Source: Helianthus annuus (Eukaryota; Streptophyta; Magnoliopsida; Asterales; Asteraceae). Taken from it: a stretch of DNA of 64,000 bases. Shown one piece after another: positions 10,467 through 22,116 of this stretch (position 1 is its first letter; every line of letters begins with the position of its first letter). The stretch covers positions 117,790,771-117,854,770 of the forward strand of contig NC_035436.2 of the NCBI RefSeq assembly GCF_002127325.2. Reading direction: 5' to 3'. Under the pieces are notes generated by a model. The model was not told where the DNA came from, ran no database searches, and was given only the letters and a program-made list of their open reading frames with translations. The translations under genes and the position numbers were made by a program.

Positions 10467-11072
10467 ATGTCTTCGTCCGAAAGCAGCAGCCCATCTGAAG
10501 GAAGTGATCCGATGACGGATGCCTCTGACGACGAGATTGCTTCAGCACAGGAGACGTTCACGTCTGACTTTGAGGCCGACCCTGAGATGATAACTGATGA
10601 TAATGATCTCAACGATGTCCTAGGTTTACCTTTACCTCTCCTTGGCCAGCTTATCATAGGACATCCCGATGGTGAACATCTCGTTGAGCCTTTTCCCATC
10701 CATGCTGTTCTTTTTGTCACCATCTCTGCTGAGGACTGGTCTTTTGTTGATGACCTAGATTATAGTGTGGCCTCTCCTGTTGTGATCGTTACCGATACTC
10801 CTTCCGATTCTGACCTCGAGTCTGATACCGATTCCTTCAATTCAGTGATATCTTCGACCCTTTTTGCTGCTGGACTGAGAGTTTACCCGACTAGTGATGA
10901 TGATGACGCCATGTCTGTTGCGCCATCTTCTCCTACCCATGTCTTTATACCTCCCCACACTCCTACTCAGATCAGCTCCCTCATCCATCGAATTCATGAG
11001 CTTGAGGATGAAGTGACCTATCTCCATAGTTTGATCTTCCCTACACCCCCACCCTCTCCCGTAGCCTACTAG
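10467..11072 (+). CDS. G1 accessory acidic ORF upstream of gag
   Basis: About 201 codons from ATG 10467; a further in-frame ATG lies at 10443, but 10467 follows a plausible splice acceptor and starts the Ser-rich domain MSSSESSSPSEGS. The protein is strongly acidic and Ser/Asp-rich in the first 45 residues, with two hydrophobic patches (GLPLPLLGQL, AVLFVTISAEDW), a second acidic Ser/Asp tract and the C-terminal helix ISSLIHRIHELEDEVTYLHSL, then a Pro-rich end. No CCHC, protease or RT motif. I do not recognise a family. It sits between PBS and gag, where extra ORFs occur in some plant gypsy elements. It is intact while gag and pol are broken. An acidic transactivator-like or structural role would be a guess. 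Confidence 0.5.
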   Translation: MSSSESSSPSEGSDPMTDASDDEIASAQETFTSDFEADPEMITDDNDLNDVLGLPLPLLGQLIIGHPDGEHLVEPFPIHAVLFVTISAEDWSFVDDLDYSVASPVVIVTDTPSDSDLESDTDSFNSVISSTLFAAGLRVYPTSDDDDAMSVAPSSPTHVFIPPHTPTQISSLIHRIHELEDEVTYLHSLIFPTPPPSPVAY

Positions 11073-11478
11073 GTTTTCTTTGCAGGTACCGTGACGGAGT
11101 AGTGTATTTTGGGTACAAAGACTGTGACCGAGCTTGGGTACAACTTGAAGAGAAGAACCGCCAATGTGAAGAAAGATATTTTGTCTTTTATATGTATTAA
11201 ACTTGTACTATGGGGTGATGTAACCCTTATGCATTTTGTTTTCTTCGCAAACAATGATGTAACAAGTTGTCCTAATATGTATAAAAACTCGGTGAATATC
11301 TTATGACACATCAGTATTTATCTGTTTATGCATGCTTGTGGCTGTATGAATTGATTTATATGTGGGCGGATTGTTTGATATTGCTTATGTGTATGTTTAT
11401 ACATATATGTACTACCATTGTCTCGTGTGATGATATCAAACAAATGTCTAACTCTGTTGTGTTGTGTTTTGGAAGAAC

Positions 11479-12833
11479 ATGGCACCCAGGAGAGATGTGA
11501 ACACTCGTGATTCTGATCAACCCCCTCCTCCTCCGATGCCGAGGACTGCTGAAGAACTGAACTCCCTGTTGGAAGAAAGGATCTCCGAAGCTATTACCCA
11601 GTCCGAGGCGAACCGTACTGAGCATAGTGGAGGATCAGGCGGTACTAGACGTAATGGGAACGGAGATTCATCTGGAGGAAACACAACTCAAGGTAACCTT
11701 AAGATGATTTGTTAAGACATGATGAAATTTATGAATGGTCTTGTTTCATTGTTTCATTAATCGCTCACGTGTGAATCGGTTGGATAAATTCCAGGCTGCA
11801 CCTTCAAGCAGTTTCTCGACTGCAAACCACTGAACTATGACAGCACTGTAGGTGCAGTGGCTTTTGTGCGCTGGACAGAGAAGACTGATTCCATTATCCG
11901 CATGAGCAAGTGTACCGCAGACCAGCAAGTCACTTTTGTTACTAGATTGTTTGTTGATGAGGCTTTGACTTGGTGGAATTTGCAAGTCCAAAGTCTAGGT
12001 GATGATGCTGCGTATGGCATGTCATGGGATGAGTTGAAGGAAAGAATGAGAGAGAAGTATTGCTCTCGTGCTGAACTCCAAAGGTTGGAGACTGAGTTCT
12101 GGAGCTTGTCTATGGAAGGTGCGGACATTGTTGGTTATACTCGAAGGTTCCATGACCTGTCAAGAGTGATCCCTATCTGGTGACTCCCGAATTTAAGCGC
12201 ATTGAGCGCTACATCTGGGGATTGGCTCCAGAATTTCGCAGCATGGTAACTGCGGCAAAACCCCCAACAATCACTCAGGCTGTAACTCTGACTGTCAGCC
12301 TTACTGAGGATGCTGTCTGTATGAAGAAGTTATCTCTGAAGCCTACTGAGAAAACCGAGACGCATACTGAGTCGTCTGGTGATAAGAAGAGGAATCATTC
12401 GAGTCTGAATCAAGCGACGCGTAACAACAAGGGTTCCAGCAAAAAGAAACGTGACCCCAACCCACCTAAGGAAACGGAAACACTTTCAGCTGCGAATGAT
12501 GCTACTACTAGAGGACACCGGGGCACTTTGCCGAAATGCAATCAGTGCTAGCTTCATCATGAAGGAGTTTGTCGCATTCCAAAATGTGACAAGTGTGGAA
12601 AACTGGGTCACCGCATTGAGAACTATTGAGGAAAAGGAAATAGTAATAGAATCGGGAATGGAAACCGAAACGGTGCTGGTAATGGAAACGGTAATGGGAA
12701 TGGCAATGGAAATGGTAACCGAAATGGTAATGGAGCTGGGCAGAACCAAGGATGCTTTGGTTATGGTAGCAAAGAGCATTTCAAGAAAGATTGCCCAAGG
12801 GAGAATAACGCACAGGCCCGAGCATTTGTGATT
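11479..12833 (+). pseudogene. G1 gag (interrupted; intron, frameshift, stops)
   Basis: ATG 11479 starts MAPRRDVNTRD with a Pro tract and a TAEELNSLLEERI helix. The frame stops inside a 102-bp block with splice-like ends, then continues at 11795 with a typical gypsy gag core: FLDCKPLNYD, RWTEKTDSI, ALTWWN (the conserved TWW) and DELKERMREKY. A frameshift near 12175 moves to the frame of 12180-12551 (FKRIERYIWGL, then a basic linker). A TAG at 12549 interrupts the first Cys cluster. A knuckle-like CDKCGKLGH follows, its last Cys replaced by Tyr, with another stop at 12627. A purine-rich NGNGNGN tract and a last degenerate knuckle precede protease. Decayed and not functional. Confidence 0.8.
11693..11794 (+). 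other. Probable intron inside G1 gag
   Basis: 102 bp with GTAACC at the donor (exon end CAAG) and AAATTCCAG at the acceptor. It contains a stop codon in the upstream reading frame. Removal leaves both flanks in one phase-1 reading frame, and the downstream frame then opens with the conserved gypsy gag Gly-Cys block. A plain insertion is the alternative, but the exact splice dinucleotides and phase favour an intron. Confidence 0.55.
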
Positions 12834-14469
12834 GGAGCAAGGAACGCACGTGAGGACCCTAACATGGTCACCGATACATTTCTAGTTAACAATCACTTTG
12901 AATCCATATTATTTGACACTGGTGCCAATTATAGTTTCATGTCTGTGGAATTTAAACGTATTCTTGGAATAGAATCTAGTAGATTAGACATTCCTTATTC
13001 CATAGAACTAGCCGATGGTAAACTTGTTGAATCGGGCGAAGTTGTTAGGGGTTGTACTTTAGAACTTGGTGAATGAAGATTTAGTATCGACCTCTTACCT
13101 GTTCAATTGGGTAGCTTCGATGTGGTGGTCGGAATGGACTGGTTGTCCAAGAATAAGGCAGAAGTTGCGTGCCACAAGAAAATTATTCGCATCCCTCTTG
13201 CGAATGATGAAACTCTCATCGTGCATGGAGAGAAAAGAGAGACACCTCTGCGAATTATCAATTGTATGAAGGCGCAGAAGTGCTTAAGGAAAGGATGCAT
13301 TGCATTTTTGGCGCACATTGTAGATAAGAAGGCTGAGGAGCCGAAACTCGAAGACATTCCTGTGGTGAAGGAATTTCCTGACGTATTCCCAGAAGATTTG
13401 CCAGGACTACCTCTGCAACGGCAAGTCGAATTCCATATAGACTTGGTTCCAGGCGCCGCTCCTGTAGCCATGGCACCCTATCGACTTGCGCCATCCGAGA
13501 TGCAAGAATCATCTACACAACTCCAAGAGTTGCTGGATAAAGGATTCATAAGACCGAGCTTTTCACCTTGGGGAGCTCCAGTCTTGTTCGTGAAGAAGAA
13601 GGATAGAACACTGCAGATGTGTATCGATTATAGAGAATTGAATAAGGTTACTATCAAGAATCGGTATCCACTACCGAGGATTGACGACTTATTCGATCAG
13701 TTGCAAGGATCGAGCTACTACTCCAAGATCGACCTTCGATCTGGATATCATCAGTTAAGGATCCAAGAAGAGAGCATACCGAAGACTGCGTTCAGGACAC
13801 GTTACGGGCATTAAGAGTTCCTTTTGATGCCATTCGGATTGACGAACGTGCCATCAGTATTTATGGATCTGATGAATCATGTATGCAAACCATATCTCGA
13901 TAAATTCGTGATTGTATTTATCGATGATATTCTGATTTATTCCCGAACGAAAGAAGAGCATGAACAACACCTCAGGGTCATTCTGGAACTACTGAAGAAA
14001 GAGAAGCTTTATGCAAAGTACTCAAAGTGCGAATTCTGGATTCGCGAGGTACAGTTCCTTGGTCATGTTGTGAACGAGAAGGGTATTCATGTTGACCCAG
14101 CCAAGATAGAAGCGATAAAGAATTGGGAAGCCCCCAAGACACTAACTAAAGTTCGATAATTTATGGGATTAGCGGGCTACTACCACAGATTTATCGAAAA
14201 TTTCTCCAAGATAGCTCAACCGCTGACTTCCCTTACGCAGAAGGACAAGAAATATGATCGGGGAGATAAGGAGGAAGAAGCCTTCCAACTTTTCAAAAGC
14301 AAGTTATGCGATGCACCAATACTCTCTTTACCCGAAGGCACTGAGGACTTCATGGTATACTGTGACGCTTCGCGTCAAGGATTGGGTTGCGTGCTCATGC
14401 AACACCAAAAGGTCATCGCTTACGCTTCGAGACAGTTGAAAGTTCATGAGAAGAATTATACCACTCACG
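12828..14469 (+). pseudogene. G1 protease, reverse transcriptase and RNase H start (disrupted)
   Basis: The protease keeps LFDTGANYSFMS, so the catalytic Asp-Thr-Gly at 12915 is intact. A TGA at 13074 cuts the frame; protease ends with the conserved [16 protein letters not shown] follows: [54 protein letters not shown] and [15 protein letters not shown] at 13812 falls just before MPFGLTN. The catalytic FIDD (Asp-Asp at 13923-13928) is intact. Another TAA at 14157 precedes [15 protein letters not shown]. RNase H starts with [11 protein letters not shown] and is cut at 14469 by G2; the remainder resumes at 46201. Three stops and earlier frameshifts make it inactive. Confidence 0.9.
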
Positions 14470-15812
14470 TGTGACACCTGTGTCACTTCAACCATCAAAG
14501 AAATACCAAACCAATGAAATATTGTATTTCATACTTGGGATTTGTAAAAATATGTGTATCGTTTGCACATATCAATTCTTGTTCGATTTCGGGCTCTAAA
14601 TCGCTTTCTAGAAGGTTATACGCGCACTGATGCGTAAATATAACCAGTTTAATGCAACAAACACTCTGGAATAGTGACATAGGCTTAACATACCCTAAGT
14701 AACCTTTACATAACTTAGACATAGGTTTTCGAAGGTTTGGTGTGCCGAAATCAAGTCTATTCGCTTACAGGGACTAAATATGACAAACTGCAAAAGTATG
14801 CCGATTTGTACTGTAACGAACATTCCGGAACATGACCATAAGTTAAACATACCCTAAATATCCTTTACATAGCTTAGAAATAGGCTTTGAGGGGTTCGGT
14901 GTGCTAAAATAAACTTTTTGGTCATTCAGGGACTAAAAGCGTCAAAAAGTGCATAAGTTTGCATTTTCGCGCATAACTTACGTTCTGAATACATCCGGAC
15001 ATCCAAAAATTTATGTAAGCATTAAAATATTTTGTTTTAATGTTTGGCATAAGAAAAATCCATTCGTCGCGCAATTTGGATCGTTTTTCGCGCTTATGCG
15101 CATTCCGTCGTAATTAAGCAAACATCGCGATCATATGACCAAACGAACCGACATCCGACATATTTTTGAGCATGTTTTGAGTTCCCTATACTTTAACTTC
15201 ATTTTAGAGCCTTGAAATGAGGTTAACGGGGTTTAAACGCATCGAAAATGGCTTAAACGGGCTGCAGGGACCATTTCTGCCATTTTTGAAACTTTTCTGA
15301 AGCTGGCACTTGCTAGCGCTGCGCGAGCACCAACTGCTCTCCTCGTAGCGCTACGCGAGCACCTCATCTGGACAGAAAGTTGATTTTCTGCATTTTTCAG
15401 CATTGGGGTCGAACTTGGGGGTCTATTTTGTAACATTTTCAATACCGTTTGCTGGTTTTGGGGCACCCCTAGTATCCCAAAACCATGGGCCATATGTGTA
15501 CGGTCCAGATTGATGCTCGTTTATCAAGGAACGATCTTAACGGTTCTTGATTCTCTATAAATACCCACCTCCTCTTCACTTCTTCTTCACACATTTTCTC
15601 TCAACTTCTTCTCTAAGTTGAAGATCCCCTTGTTGAACTTCATACCTGAGAAATTTTGGGTTCAAATGTTCAAGGCTTGGACACGTTGTAAGTATTCTTT
15701 CGTGCTTTTCGTTCGTTTTAGCGTTAAAGTCAAACTGTGTTTGACTTTCTGCATTGACCAGTTTATGGTCAACGTGAAGTTCGTTGGAACTTCATAATGT
15801 GAGCGTAATCAC
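14470..15812 (+). repeat. G2 5' LTR, part 1 (U3/R)
   Basis: 1343 bp up to the G3 insertion, whose TSD ATCAC ends at 15812. Aligns with 42395 onward. Continues at 28222. Confidence 0.93.
15314..15563 (+). promoter_or_regulatory. G2 5' LTR promoter module: paired motif and TATA
   Basis: Two near-identical 18-bp copies, TAGCGCTGCGCGAGCACC (15314) and TAGCGCTACGCGAGCACC (15346), start exactly 32 bp apart, about three helical turns. Each contains the palindrome AGCGCT and CGCG. TATAAATA is at 15556-15563, about 190 bp downstream, followed by a CT-rich leader. The same layout is at 43239-43488. Confidence 0.8.
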
Positions 15813-16657
15813 TGTAACATTTGTGCTTGAAATCATTGTAGTTATCAATAAAACAGTGTCATTTGATCCCAATGTTTGTTTGGTTGTGTTTTACATTTTT
15901 TCATGTTTTGACTTTTGTTTGATTTTAAACTCTACATCGCTTTCTGGAGAATTATACGCAAACTGGTGCGTAAATGTACTCAGTTTAATGCGACAAATAC
16001 TCCGGAACATCAACATATACTCAACATACCTTAAATAACCTTTACATAACTTAGAAATAAGTTTTGAAGGCTTTGGTATGGCAAAAACAAGTTAATTCGC
16101 CTACAGGGACTAAATTTGACAAACTGCGAAAGTATGCCAAGTTGAACTGTAACAAACATTCCGGAACATGACCATAAGTTAAACACACCTTAAATATCCT
16201 TATCATAGCTTAGAAATAGGCTTTCAGAGGTTCGGTGTGCTAAAATAAACTTTTGGGTCATTCAGGGACTAAAAGTGTCAAAAAGTGCATAAGTTTGCAC
16301 TTTCGCGCATAACTTACGTTCTGAATACATCCGGACATCCAAAAATTTATGTAAGCATCATAATAATATGCCTTAGTGTTTGGCATGAGAAAAATCCATT
16401 CGTCGCGCAATTTGGATCGTTTTTCGCGCTTATGCGCATTCCGTCGTAATTAACCGAACATCGCGATCGTACGGCCAAACGAACCAACATCCGACATATT
16501 TTTGAGCATGTTTCATGTCCTCAATGTTTAGGCATCATTTTAGGGCCTTAAAGATGGTTTAACGGGCCTTGAACGTGTCGGAAATGGCCTTAAACCATAA
16601 CAGGGACCTAAACTGTCATTTTTGAAACTTGGCTTCTGATCAGAACCTCCAGGCGAC

Positions 16658-16887
16658 CCGCGTAAGCCTAGGGGCAACCTTTACGCGGGCCGCGTCAGCC
16701 CTGCAGATGCAGAAGCTCGTTTTTCTTGCTGAAAATGGCCTTTCAAGCATCCAAGGGGCAATGCCTCTTCACAATCTCTTGGGTTAGGGTCACATTTTGA
16801 TACCACAACATTTTGACAAGTGTACGAATGAGATCAAGGCATGATATTCAAGAAACGATCCTAACGGTCTTGCATATCCTATAAATA
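16658..16887 (+). promoter_or_regulatory. G3 5' LTR promoter module: paired motif and TATA
   Basis: CCGCGTAAGCC (16658-16668) and CCGCGTCAGCC (16690-16700) start 32 bp apart. Between them TTTACGCGGG forms an inverted copy of CCCGCGTAA. TATAAATA at 16880-16887, 180 bp downstream. The DNA just before the motif (CAGGGACC, then ATTTTTGAAACTT) aligns with the G2 LTR, but the motif itself does not. Confidence 0.8.
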
Positions 16888-18039
16888 CCCCCATTCTTGT
16901 TTAAACCCACAAATCTGATCAAAGAGCTCTAAGTTGATGCCATTGCTTCATACCTGAGCTCCTGGATCAAGATTAGCTTTTGGGGACCCTTCGTAAGTGT
17001 TCTTTCGTTCTTTTAATCGCTTTCTAGTACTAAAGTCAAACTATGTTTGACTTTTTGCGTTGACCATAGGCTGGTCAACACGAAGTTCGTTTGAACTTCA
17101 TAACGTGAGCGTGATCACGATGGTTATAGTCCATAGTGACTATACCTACTGATTACCACGTTATCTAGGCTCAGTGACGAGTCGTAGTTTCGGCCAAAAT
17201 GCGCATTCTTGCGTATTTTGTAACCAAACTACTCGTGGGTATCAAAACCGTTTGTTTTGATACCAAACCTGTTTTCTAAACTTAGTTAAGCATGTTTTAA
17301 CATGCTTAGCTCGTCACTTTTAGTTTAGTGCTTATATAGGGTCGTAAGGTAAGCGATCTAAACAATCGCTTATACTTTCGCACCCGACCCATTTGGTCGA
17401 TCATTAGGATCCGACCAAGCACATTAGGTGACCATAGCATATAGGGAATAACCTTCCGAGGTTATACCTTATGGTCGCTTCGTTTAAGTAGTTGTATGAT
17501 AGGTAGTTTATATGCCTTAGGTAAATTACCAAAATGCTCTTTTTACGCCAAAATTCATTTTAAGCATATGTAACATAACTTTTGGTATCTAAACTGATTT
17601 GGCAACAATATTAGACATGTTAGGCGGTCCGAACGCGTTTTACTCAAACGACACGTTAAAGTAGCGTAAGCTACCTAAACGGGTCGTAATGGGTCATAAG
17701 CACTTAGGATAGGTTTCATTTTAGTATGTAGGCTTTGTTAAACCATATTACACGAGTATCCATACTCGTTTGGTTTACGAACCCTCATACTATCCGATCT
17801 TCCGACTTAGGTCCGGTATATTTACATAGTTACCTATTAGGTGCTGTTTGATATCCGTGATCTCTAGCATTATTTGGCTGTTACACAAGGACTTCAAAGC
17901 AATCCCAAGTGAGTACATTGAACCCCATCTTTTACTGTTTACTAAACTGTTTTGGGGTGAAACACATGTGCCTACTTGTTACTTTCATGCTTTTCATGCT
18001 TTCACATCATATACTTGCTATGCTCATTAGTACATTTAT

Positions 18040-18215
18040 AATACATAATTTCATTACATTCTATGCTATGTATGCCCATTGTGTGTGTACTTAGTACATT
18101 GTTTTACATTCCATTTTATGCTATGTATGTCCATTGTGTGCGTACTTAGTACATTATTTTACATTACATTTTATGCTATGTATGCCCATTGTGTGCATAC
18201 TATGTACATTTATTC
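18040..18215 (+). repeat. Tandem repeats in G3 5' LTR
   Basis: About three units of 55-60 bp built on ATTTTATGCTATGTATG, CCATTGTGTGCGTAC and TTAGTACATTATTTTACATT. The 3' LTR has about one unit fewer (26880-26990). Copy-number change by slippage. Confidence 0.75.
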
Positions 18216-19434
18216 ATCACATGCTCACATTTTGGTATGACATTTGGTTTGTTTAAATTATACAATGTACATTCATTAACACCGATCATGCCGCTCGTTA
18301 GTAGGTAATGGTACCATAGGACTTGACAACTCCCATTCCTGAAATCCCGGGTTTGTTTGGATTGGAAGGAATGACCAAATTCGATAAACATAACACATAT
18401 AGACCTTTAATTCATTTAAAGGTCTATCACCACAGTCACAAAGGCTTGAATGTATGCATTTTCACAATACCGCATAGATGTTTGTATCAGTATAGCATGC
18501 ATTTGTTCCACAAAACATAACTTTGACTTAAACTATGTTTAATTCAATACCCTGTTTTTGTGCATTTTACCTATGGCCTAGTTGATATATTTCACATGCC
18601 ATACATGGTATTTTGGATACACATTATATGATCTACATTAAACATAAACATTTTGACATTTACATACACATTTGGTGATTTACATTAGACATGGACATTT
18701 TGATATGGTTTACACAATAACACTTGACAACTGATTTATACATGAACAAATTTACATTGGTGGTTGGTTTGGGTAAATGATTTGAGTAATGAGGCGTGTG
18801 TAATATGATACAAACATGGTGGATACGCCGCTGGTACTTCCTATATATAAGTGTTTGTATAATATTGCATATCGTAGCGTTATCTAAATCATTTCAGTAT
18901 AGACATATTACATTTTATACAAATAACATACTTTTCACAAGACATTGTTTTACAAACAACTTATCTTAAACAAACTCATTTTACTTAGTTATTCATTTAA
19001 CCTTATATTATTCATACATATTATCTAATCTTATCGTTTTCCAAATGATTTACAAGACAAAGCAAATTACAAGGTTCATGACTAAACATTTTCTCAAACA
19101 GAAGTCATGAATTCTATTTTCACAAAACCTATGTATCTCACAGGCATTTTTATGCTGACGTACCTACTTTCACATGTGTTTTCAGGAGCTGTCGCTTAGG
19201 ACGATGATCATGACACTAGGGCGGACCTGTGCCTTAGAGACATAAAAAAATGAAGATAGACTTAGATTAACTATGTTCTGAACTCTTTATTTCCTGTTTT
19301 GAAACAATGTAACACTCTTGTTTGATAAATAAAATATAACTTTGTATAACATGGTTGTGGAACAATTAATTCTGTTACAACACTCCCCGACATTTCCGCC
19401 ACGCTTGGTTATCCCACGTGGTCGGGGTGTGACA

Positions 19435-20040
19435 GAAGAGTTGGTATCAGAGCCAATGGTTATAGGGAATTAGGTTATTAGTAACGCTTTGACCTAGACT
19501 ATAACTTTCTAGGACCCTAACACAAGTTATCTTGTGTTTAGATTTTAAAACATGCACTTCACCTATCCTTAGGTGATAACCACAACGAGAACAGTGATTC
19601 CGAATCCGCTTTGAAAATTAATCATCTGTTCTAGGATGATTGATTACTAGGTTTTGAACCCTCCTGTATATGGTTTTGAACCCCTTTGAATTTTCAAAAG
19701 TATCGTCAAAGTTTTGGGTTTTAATGGTGTGAACACGTGCGAACTGGAAGAGTGAATGTCTGTACCCTGGGTTTTCTGTCTAAGGCTAGAGTGTTCGTAC
19801 AAATCCACATAATCGGACCAGTCACTCTTACCTGGGAACTCTTGGGGTGAGTGTTCACTTATAGGCGAGCATGTCTTCGCGATACATTATCTTTGACCCA
19901 TTTACTTTGATTAGACATTGTGTGTCGCTTGTTTGCTTAGCGATACATAACCACCATCTTTGCTTTTGTCGATTTTGTTTCATCTCATTCTCTTCATCCA
20001 ATCATCTCACTCGTTTCCTTTCATGTTTTCCTATTCTAGA
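19435..20040 (+). other. G3 PBS and leader
   Basis: The PBS TGGTATCAGAGCCA is at 19442-19455 (initiator Met tRNA), seven bases after the LTR. The remaining 585 bp have no convincing ORF and align with the G2 leader at 30646-31245, including ATTCTAGAATG-type sequence at the gag start. Confidence 0.85.
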
Positions 20041-20783
20041 ATGCCTCCTCGACGCAACAATCAGGTAGCAAATGCCGAACTGGCAGAAATTATTGCACAG
20101 CAGATGGCTGCTGCACTTCCAAACCTCTTTGCTCAATGGAACCAAGCCAACAACAACAACAATGCTCCATGCAATTTCAAGAATTTTAACTCGGCTAAAC
20201 CACTCAAGTTTAGTGGTTCTAAGGGAGCAACTGGGCTTCTTCAATGGTTCGAGAGCATTGAGAATACTTTCCGTCACGTGCAGTGTCCTGACAATCGCAA
20301 GGTCGAGTTTTCGTCGAGTGTGTTTCAGAAGAGGGCTCTTACGTGGTGGAACGGGGTAATGAGAGACCGTGGTGCAGAAGTTGCTCTAGCACAGACATGG
20401 GCTGAACTTAGGGCACTTATGATGAGGGAGTTCTGCCCTCGTCATGAACAGCGAGCTTTGGAGAAAGAGTTTGATGACTTAAAACAAGACAGTGGCGAGC
20501 ACCGGGCATCTACTGATAGATTTGAGGAGTTGAGACTACTTTGCCCAACAATGGTTGCCCCACTCGACAAGGCTATCGAAAGGTACACCGATGGTCTACC
20601 TGACTCGGTACAAGACATCATTACTGGTAGTAACCCTACCACACTCCGTCAGGCGATCGAGTTAGCAGCGACATTGACTGAGTCGCAGGTTCGAAAGGGA
20701 AAGCTGCACAAAAAGGGTGACAAGGGTAAGAAGCAGGCGTCTGACAAAGAAGATAGCAAGAAAGGTCAAAACAAGAAGGGAAA
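20041..20783 (+). pseudogene. G3 gag, N-terminal part
   Basis: Starts MPPRRNNQ at 20041; the upstream TTCTAGA context is shared with G2 gag. About 248 residues: a helical LAEIIAQQMAAALPNLF start, then the retrotrans_gag core with FSGSKGATGLLQWFESIE, RALTWWNGVM (conserved TWW), WAELRALMMREF and DKAIERYTDGLPDSV, and a Lys-rich linker. A one-base frameshift near 20780 separates it from the zinc-knuckle part in the next frame. Gag would form the capsid. Confidence 0.92.
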
Positions 20784-21614
20784 GATTCTGGTTCCTCAAG
20801 GGGGTCAAGGAAGCGTAAGGCTTCCCAGAATTTTGCTGTCACTACCCAAGCTAACCAGGCAGCTCCCAACCAACCCGCACAGCCTCCAGCGAAGAAACCT
20901 TATGCAGGAAATGCACCTTTGTGCAATAGATGCAACAGTCACCATCAGCCGCAATTTCCGTGCCGTTTCTGTACTAACTGTGGGAAGCCAGGTCATCTTG
21001 CTGGCGTTTTTCGTTTTGCTCAGAATCAAGCAGTTCAGAACCCAGCCCAACAAATTGCTCAGCATGTTGCTCAGCAACAGGGTCAAGCTGCACGACCTCA
21101 TTTTCCTGCTGGTTCGTGCTACAATTGTGGGGATCTGACCCACTACAGAAACAGGTGCCCAAGGCTAGCCAACCAGAATCAGAATCAGGCTCAGGCTCGA
21201 GGTCGAGTCTTCAACATGAACGCACAAGAGGCACAAGAGGCACAAGCGGATGATAATGTGGTGAACGGTACGTTCTTTATTAATAATCAGCCAGCATCTG
21301 TTCTTTTTTATTCAGGTGCCGATAAGAGTTTTGTGTCTTTATCTTTTGAACTATTGCTTCGCGTGTCTAGAACGAAACTAGGTAAACCATTGACAGTAGA
21401 AGTGGCTAGTGGTGAACCCATTGTTCTTGATTCTGTTCTCCGCAACTGCCAGTTGAACCTTAATAACCATCTTTTTCCCATTGACCTCACGCCTATGCAA
21501 CTTGGAAGCTTCGACGTTATTGTGGGTATGGAATGGTTAGCCAAGTATCGCGCAGAGATAGTTTGTTTTGAGAAGATCATTCGCATGTCGCTTTCGTCAG
21601 GTGAGATCCTATAG
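20784..21614 (+). pseudogene. G3 gag zinc knuckles and protease (active site lost)
   Basis: Continues from SGSSRGSRKRKAS. Cys motifs: CNRCNSHH, then CTNCGKPGHLAGVF, a CCHC knuckle with its last Cys changed to Phe (near 21008), then an intact CYNCGDLTHYRNRC. Protease follows (about 21255-21560). The catalytic Asp is replaced by Tyr in FYSGADKSFVS (TAT at 21309-21311), while G1 has FDTGA at the same place. The domain ends with QLGSFDVIVGMEWL. An in-frame TAG at 21612 stops the frame before RT. Confidence 0.92.
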
Positions 21615-22116
21615 GTTCGCGGTGAGAAACCTGCCGGTGGTCTCAAACTCATGTCTTGTTTTAAAGCCCGGAAGTATCTGCGAAAGAACTATGTGGCATT
21701 TTTGGCACATGTTGTAGTAGATAAGGGCAAAGGTAAGTCTATTCAAGATATTCCTGTTGTACGGGATTATTCTGAAGTATTCCCTGAAGATCTACCTGGT
21801 CTACCCCCAGCACGCCAAGTCGAGTTCCGTATTGATCTCGTACCTGGTGCAAATCCCATTGCCAGAGCTCCATATCGTCTTGCACCGTCTGAGATGCAAG
21901 AATTGTCTAAGCAGCTTCAGGAACTCTCTGACAAAGGTTTTATCCATCCTAGCTTTTCACCTTGGGGTGCTCCCGTTCTTTTTGTCAAGAAGAAGGATGG
22001 ATCTTTTAGGATGTGTATCGATTATCGTGAGCTTAACAAGCTCACGATCAAGAATCGATATCCCCTACCTCGCATCGATGATCTCTTTGATCAATTGCAA
22101 GGCGCTTCTTATTTTT
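21615..22116 (+). pseudogene. G3 reverse transcriptase, N-terminal part
   Basis: In frame with the previous segment after the TAG. Carries [92 protein letters not shown] fingers. An extra T in a T-run at about 22112-22118 shifts the frame. Confidence 0.92.

Larger units (their letters stand above)
15813..19434 (+). repeat. G3 5' LTR
   Basis: 3622 bp. The hairpin GCGATCTAAACAATCGC near 17357, shared with the G2 LTR, and AATAAA-type signals near 19325 support a common LTR backbone. It differs from the 3' LTR by indels near 17500-17620 and by one extra tandem unit near 18040-18130. Confidence 0.93.

Noticed and set aside
21757..22116. Upstream part of a 611-codon frame in G3
   Set aside because: This stretch is coded in another frame (RT fingers); true homology in this frame begins only at about 22117.
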